Origin: Deltaproteobacteria bacterium | GTDB taxonomy: Bacteria; Desulfobacterota; Deferrimicrobia; Deferrimicrobiales; Deferrimicrobiaceae | Length of the DNA stretch: 8,901 bases | Direction: 5' to 3' | NCBI GenBank assembly: GCA_003105225.1 | Contig: PQAK01000044.1 | Coordinates: forward strand, 1 to 8,901 | Part shown: positions 5,722-8,901 of the stretch, piece after piece | Layout: the number at the start of each line of letters is the position of its first letter | Position numbering within the stretch: the stretch's first letter is position 1 | The notes under the pieces: generated by a model | Told to the model about the DNA's origin: nothing | Databases searched by the model: none | The model's input: the letters and a program-made list of their open reading frames with translations, nothing else | Position numbers and translations under genes: made by a program

Positions 5722-7434
5722 ATGCCCAAGGCCCGGCGGAAGAAAACCATCACCGGAGCGGAGCTTTTGTGCCGGTCCCTGGTGGAGGAGGGGGTGACCA
5801 CCCTGTTCGGGTACACCGGCGGCGCGATCATGCCGGTGTACGATGCGTTCCCCAAGTATCCCCGGCTGCGGCACGTCATGGTCCGCCACGAGCAGGCGGC
5901 GGCGTTCGCGGCGCAGGGGATGGCCAGGGCCACCGGGAAGGCCGGCGTGTGCATCGCCACCTCGGGGCCGGGGGCCACCAACCTGATGACCGGAATCGCG
6001 GATGCGCACCTGGACTCCATTCCCCTGGTCGCCATCACGGGACAGGTCGCGACCTCGGTGATCGGCACCGACGCGTTCCAGGAAAGCGACATCATCGGCA
6101 TGCTGGTCCCGGTCACGAAGCAGTCGTACATCCTCGACGATCCGTTCGAAATCCCCCGGGTGGTGAAGGAGGCGTTTTACCTTGCCAACAACGGCCGCAA
6201 GGGGCCGGTCAACATCGATTTTCCCAAGGACATCGCGAACGCCGTGATCCCGGACGACGGATTCGACACGACGATCCGATACCCCGTTCCGAGGCCGCCG
6301 GGGATCGGCAGGGAGCAGCTGGCACAGGTGAAGCGGCTGTTCGTCTCGGCGAACCGGCCGGTGGTCTTCGTGGGACACGGCGTCATCCAGTCGGAAGGCC
6401 GGGAAGAGGTCCTCCGGTTCCTCAAGCGGTCGCACATGCCGTTCGCCTTCACGCTGCACGGGATCAGCGCCCTCCCCGCCGACCATCCCCAGTGCCTGGG
6501 GATGATGGGGATGCACGGCACGGTGGAGGCCAACCGCGCGATCGAGCACGCCGACCTGATCCTCGCATTGGGGATGCGGTTCGACGACCGCGTCACCGGG
6601 AAGCTCGACGAATACGCGAGAAACGCCTCCGTGATCCACGTCGAACAGGACCCTTCCGAGATCAACAAGAACGTCCGGGCCACCGTCGCCGTCTACAGCG
6701 ATCTCCGGAGCGCCGTCGTGGAAATGACCAAGGTCGTGGAGCCCAAGCCCTACAGGGAGTGGTATGCGTTCGCGGCCGAGAACCGGAAATACTGGGAAAG
6801 CGTGGACCCGGCAAGCGGCGGGAACGGCCGGGGGGACGGGCAGGACCTGCTCATGGGAACGGTGATCCGGAAGCTGTCGGAGATCACGGGCGGCAGGGAC
6901 AACGTGGTCGCGGACGTGGGGCAGCACCAGATGTTCGCGGCGCGGTACTACCGGTTCCAGCGGTTCAACACGTGGTTCAATTCGGGGGGGCTGGGATCGA
7001 TGGGGTTCTCGGTCCCGGCGGCGATGGGGGTGAAGTTCGCACGGCCCGGGGAGCGGGTGTGGGTGGTCGTGGGGGACGGCTCCTTCCAGATGAACATCCA
7101 GGAGCTGGGGACCATCATGGAGCAGGCCCTCGACCTGAAGATCGTCCTCCTGAACAACAATTTCCTGGGCATGGTGCGCCAGTGGCAGGATCTCTTCCAC
7201 GAGGGCCGATTCGTCGGGACCCCCGTGAAAAACCCGGATTTCGTCGCCCTCGCCAAGGCATACGGGATCGCCGGGGAAAGGGTGACCAAGGCGGGCGGGC
7301 TTGCGCCGGCCTTGAAGCGCGCGATGGCGTCCAGGGGCGCCTACCTGGTCGAGATCGTCACGGACATGAAGGAGATGATCCTGCCCATGATCCCGTCCGG
7401 CGCCCGCTTCTCCGACATGAGGGTCACCCGATGA
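5722..7434 (+). CDS. ilvB: Acetolactate (acetohydroxyacid) synthase large catalytic subunit
   Basis: A 570-residue thiamine-diphosphate enzyme. It condenses pyruvate with pyruvate or 2-ketobutyrate, the first committed step of valine, leucine and isoleucine synthesis. The N-terminal ThDP domain has FGYTGGAIMPVYDAF and the catalytic Glu57 in VRHEQAAAFAAQG. A central FAD-binding domain follows. The C-terminal domain carries the metal/ThDP motif from GDGSFQMN (451-458) to NNN (478-480), then the conserved MVRQWQ. The C-terminus runs to the usual EMILPMIPSGA. The length is normal for IlvB/IlvI, and the ilvB versus ilvI name is arbitrary here. AAGGGAG (5707-5713), 8 nt upstream of ATG, supports the start. 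The stop overlaps ilvN by ATGA (7431-7434), so both subunits are probably made in a fixed ratio. Confidence 0.97.
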   Translation: MPKARRKKTITGAELLCRSLVEEGVTTLFGYTGGAIMPVYDAFPKYPRLRHVMVRHEQAAAFAAQGMARATGKAGVCIATSGPGATNLMTGIADAHLDSIPLVAITGQVATSVIGTDAFQESDIIGMLVPVTKQSYILDDPFEIPRVVKEAFYLANNGRKGPVNIDFPKDIANAVIPDDGFDTTIRYPVPRPPGIGREQLAQVKRLFVSANRPVVFVGHGVIQSEGREEVLRFLKRSHMPFAFTLHGISALPADHPQCLGMMGMHGTVEANRAIEHADLILALGMRFDDRVTGKLDEYARNASVIHVEQDPSEINKNVRATVAVYSDLRSAVVEMTKVVEPKPYREWYAFAAENRKYWESVDPASGGNGRGDGQDLLMGTVIRKLSEITGGRDNVVADVGQHQMFAARYYRFQRFNTWFNSGGLGSMGFSVPAAMGVKFARPGERVWVVVGDGSFQMNIQELGTIMEQALDLKIVLLNNNFLGMVRQWQDLFHEGRFVGTPVKNPDFVALAKAYGIAGERVTKAGGLAPALKRAMASRGAYLVEIVTDMKEMILPMIPSGARFSDMRVTR

Positions 7435-7976
7435 AGCGGAAGAAGCTTCACACGATCCTGGCGTTCGCCCACAACCAGCCGGGCGTGCTGTACAAGCTGC
7501 TCTCCCTCGTCCGGAAGAAGCGATACAACGTCGAGACGATCACCGTCGGGCATACCCACGTCCCCGACATCAGCCGGATGACGATCTCGTTCTCCCACGA
7601 GGATGAAAGCAGAATCGAGCAGATCCTCCGGCAGATCGAAAAGATCACCGAGATTCCGAAGACCGAGGACGTCACCGACGCAGACGTGATCAACCGCGAG
7701 CTGGTGCTCCTGAAGGTCCGGGCCGCGCAGAAGGACCGCGTGCACGTCACCGCGACCGCGCAGATCTTCGACGGGAAGGTCATTCACGTCGCACCCGGGC
7801 ACATGATCGTGGAGCTGACGGGGAAACAGGAGAACCTCGAGGGTACCATCCGGGTGTTCGAGGAGTTCGGGATCCTGGGGATCGCCCGGACCGGGGCCAC
7901 GGTCATGCACCGGGAGGACGAGGACATGGGGCTCGACCGGATCGTCCTTCCGGCAGGCCTGCGCCGGATCGGCTGA
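7431..7976 (+). CDS. ilvN: Acetolactate synthase small regulatory subunit
   Basis: A 181-residue regulatory subunit that activates IlvB and usually confers feedback inhibition by valine. An N-terminal ACT domain (about residues 6-80) begins HTILAFAHNQPGVLYKLLSLVRKKRYNVETITVG. The C-terminal small-subunit domain contains the usual IFDGKVIHVAPGHMIVELTG block. The length fits the single-ACT long form (IlvH-like, about 160-180 residues) rather than the short E. coli IlvN. GAGGG (7419-7423) lies 7 nt before the ATG, inside the end of ilvB. No ilvC follows, unlike the common ilvBNC order. Confidence 0.96.
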   Translation: MKRKKLHTILAFAHNQPGVLYKLLSLVRKKRYNVETITVGHTHVPDISRMTISFSHEDESRIEQILRQIEKITEIPKTEDVTDADVINRELVLLKVRAAQKDRVHVTATAQIFDGKVIHVAPGHMIVELTGKQENLEGTIRVFEEFGILGIARTGATVMHREDEDMGLDRIVLPAGLRRIG

Positions 7977-7988
7977 CCGCGGGCGGGG

Positions 7989-8006
7989 CCGGGAGGTTCC
8001 TGCCGG
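7989..8006. repeat. Short palindromic hairpin after ilvN
   Basis: CCGG-G-AGG-TT-CCT-G-CCGG forms an 18-bp near-palindrome in the 68-bp gap between ilvN and the SYLF gene. Only the central G:G pair is mismatched. No T-run follows on the plus strand, so it is not a standard intrinsic terminator. It might attenuate read-through or be a protein-binding site. No promoter is evident in the gap, so read-through of the ilvDBN transcript into the next gene is possible. Confidence 0.3.
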
Positions 8007-8044
8007 GAATCCATCGCAAAAGAAACGGAAAGGAGTCCATGGTC

Positions 8045-8752
8045 ATGAAGGGTATGCGGCTCGTACTGTTGCCGGTGGTTGCGCTGATGATCTCCCTGGC
8101 CTCGCAGCCGGCCGGGGCGGAGGTCAAGGAAGGGGAAAAGGTCGAGGCGGCGGCTTCGGTCCTCGAGGAAATCATGAAGATCCCCGAAACGGGGATTCCC
8201 CCGACCCTCCTGGAGAATGCAAGCGGCATCGCCATCGTTCCGGGGCTGATCAAGGTCGGTTTCGTGGTCGGCGGCCGCTACGGGACCGGCGTCCTGGCGA
8301 TCCGGGAAGCGAACGGCGGGTGGAGCAACCCGGTATTCGTGTCCCTGGCGGGCGGCAGCGTCGGGTGGCAGATCGGCGCGGAGTCGACGGACGTGGTCCT
8401 CGTGTTCAAGAGCAGGAGGAGCATCGACGGCATCATGAAAGGGAAGTTCACCCTGGGGGCGGACGCCGCGGTCGCGGCCGGCCCGGTGGGGCGCCGCGCG
8501 GAGGCGGCGACCGACGAAAAGCTGAAAGCGGAGATCTATTCCTATTCGAGGAGCCGCGGGCTCTTCGCGGGGGTCTCGCTGGAAGGTTCGGCGCTGCAGA
8601 TCGACGACGAGGCCGATGCGGCCTATTACGGCAAGGCGGGGATCCGCCCCTCCGATATTTTATCGGGGAAGGATCTCAAGGCGCCCCCGTCGGCGGACCG
8701 GCTTCGGAAATCGCTGGCCACGCATGCCTCCGCGAAACCCGCCGGGAATTGA
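8045..8752 (+). CDS. Secreted SYLF-domain (YSC84-like) lipid-binding protein
   Basis: A 235-residue protein with an N-terminal signal peptide: MKGMR, a hydrophobic stretch (about 6-20) and likely cleavage after PAGA (22-25). There is no lipobox cysteine, so a soluble periplasmic location is expected. The rest is a SYLF/YSC84 domain (roughly residues 40-210). Recognisable parts are SGIAIVPGLIKVGFVVGGRYGTGV, WSNPVFVSLAGGSVGWQIGAESTDVVLVF, the G-rich GKFTLGADAAVAAGPVGR and YSRSRGLFAGVSLEGS. The domain binds phosphoinositides and actin in eukaryotes; its bacterial role is poorly known. ATG 8045 is preferred over 8039 because AGGAG (8031-8035) would be only three bases from the first ATG but nine from the second. 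It lies 68 bp after ilvN, with no obvious link to amino acid synthesis. Confidence 0.9.
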   Translation: MKGMRLVLLPVVALMISLASQPAGAEVKEGEKVEAAASVLEEIMKIPETGIPPTLLENASGIAIVPGLIKVGFVVGGRYGTGVLAIREANGGWSNPVFVSLAGGSVGWQIGAESTDVVLVFKSRRSIDGIMKGKFTLGADAAVAAGPVGRRAEAATDEKLKAEIYSYSRSRGLFAGVSLEGSALQIDDEADAAYYGKAGIRPSDILSGKDLKAPPSADRLRKSLATHASAKPAGN

Positions 8753-8777
8753 GGACTGAGGGGTTCCCTGCGCCCTG

Positions 8778-8797
8778 GCCCGCATTTCTCACCGGGC
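8778..8797. repeat. Weak hairpin downstream of the SYLF gene
   Basis: GCCCG (8778-8782) and CGGGC (8793-8797) pair across a 10-nt loop, 25 bp after the SYLF stop codon. No T tract follows, so a terminator call is not supported beyond position. Nothing else was recognised between 8753 and about 8830. Confidence 0.2.
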
Positions 8798-8834
8798 TCC
8801 GTAGCGAGGGGGTGGAGACGGGCGTGGATACAAG

Positions 8835-8901
8835 GCGCGCGAACTTCGGGCGACGCAGGCGTAGTTGACACTACGGCGAGGAGAACGAAGGAGCGCAACG
8901 C
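8835..8901. repeat. Nested imperfect inverted repeat, truncated by the window end
   Basis: Three pairs of complementary blocks share one centre near 8867. CGTAGT (8860-8865) pairs with ACTACG (8870-8875) around a TGAC loop; TTCG (8845-8848) with CGAA (8886-8889); GCGC (8837-8840) with GCGC (8893-8896). GCG (8835-8837) may also pair with CGC (8899-8901), an alternative register that reuses 8837. The shared centre points to one long hairpin with unpaired internal loops rather than chance stems. I see no coding gene in it. It looks like a dispersed intergenic repeat or structured RNA of the kind found between genes in GC-rich bacteria; the function is unknown. The element probably continues beyond the window. 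Confidence 0.5.

Noticed and set aside
2504..5797. Long plus-strand open frame antisense to leuC and out of frame with ilvD
   Set aside because: Its translation is Arg/Pro/Gly-rich and lacks any recognisable motif. leuC and ilvD fully explain the codon pattern.
1809..6131. A very long open frame on the minus strand (about 1440 codons) running through leuD and antisense to ilvD
   Set aside because: Only its last part encodes leuD. The rest is antisense to leuC and ilvD in a GC-rich frame and shows Arg/Pro/Gly-rich low-complexity translation with no domain.
8865..8870. A perfect TTGACA -35 box near the right edge
   Set aside because: No -10-like hexamer occurs 16-18 bp downstream (the sequence there is GAAGGAG-like), and the bases are part of the CGTAGT-TGAC-ACTACG hairpin.

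Overview
The window is high-GC DNA (about 65% by eye). It carries a compact set of housekeeping genes, most of them for branched-chain amino acid synthesis. Nearly every gene has a G/C-rich third codon position, and neighbours are tightly packed with stop/start overlaps. The gene types and the G/C-rich intergenic hairpins suggest a free-living Gram-negative bacterium, perhaps of the former Deltaproteobacteria or a related metagenomic lineage. That placement is an inference: there is no rRNA or other phylogenetic marker here. No mobile element, CRISPR array, tRNA or defence gene is visible.

Layout. Positions 1-127 are non-coding and hold a long imperfect inverted repeat plus a second hairpin. 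A short promoter-like region follows, then an SDR oxidoreductase resembling HSDL2 (164-988, +). Its 3' end overlaps the 3' end of a convergent operon read leftward: leuC (3832-2426), leuD (2429-1809) and nudC (1809-937). These genes are joined by ATGA and TGATG overlaps. A 169-bp divergent region (3833-4001) separates leuC from a rightward operon: ilvD (4002-5705), ilvB (5722-7434) and ilvN (7431-7976). Next comes a secreted SYLF-domain (YSC84-like) protein (8045-8752, +). The right edge (about 8835-8901) is the start of a second structured non-coding element, which is cut by the window end.

How the genes fit together. IlvBN (acetohydroxyacid synthase) and IlvD (dihydroxyacid dehydratase) catalyse the first and third common steps of valine/isoleucine synthesis. 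LeuCD isomerises 2-isopropylmalate to 3-isopropylmalate on the leucine branch. The shared divergent region could co-ordinate the two arms. ilvC, leuA and leuB are not in the window and must lie elsewhere if the pathway is complete. nudC (NAD(H) pyrophosphatase with zinc ribbon) is an unexpected third gene of the leu operon.

I found no clearly new multi-gene system. The points most worth a second look are the two edge hairpin elements, a four-codon mini-ORF with a strong Shine-Dalgarno in the leuC leader, and the translational coupling of nudC to leuCD.
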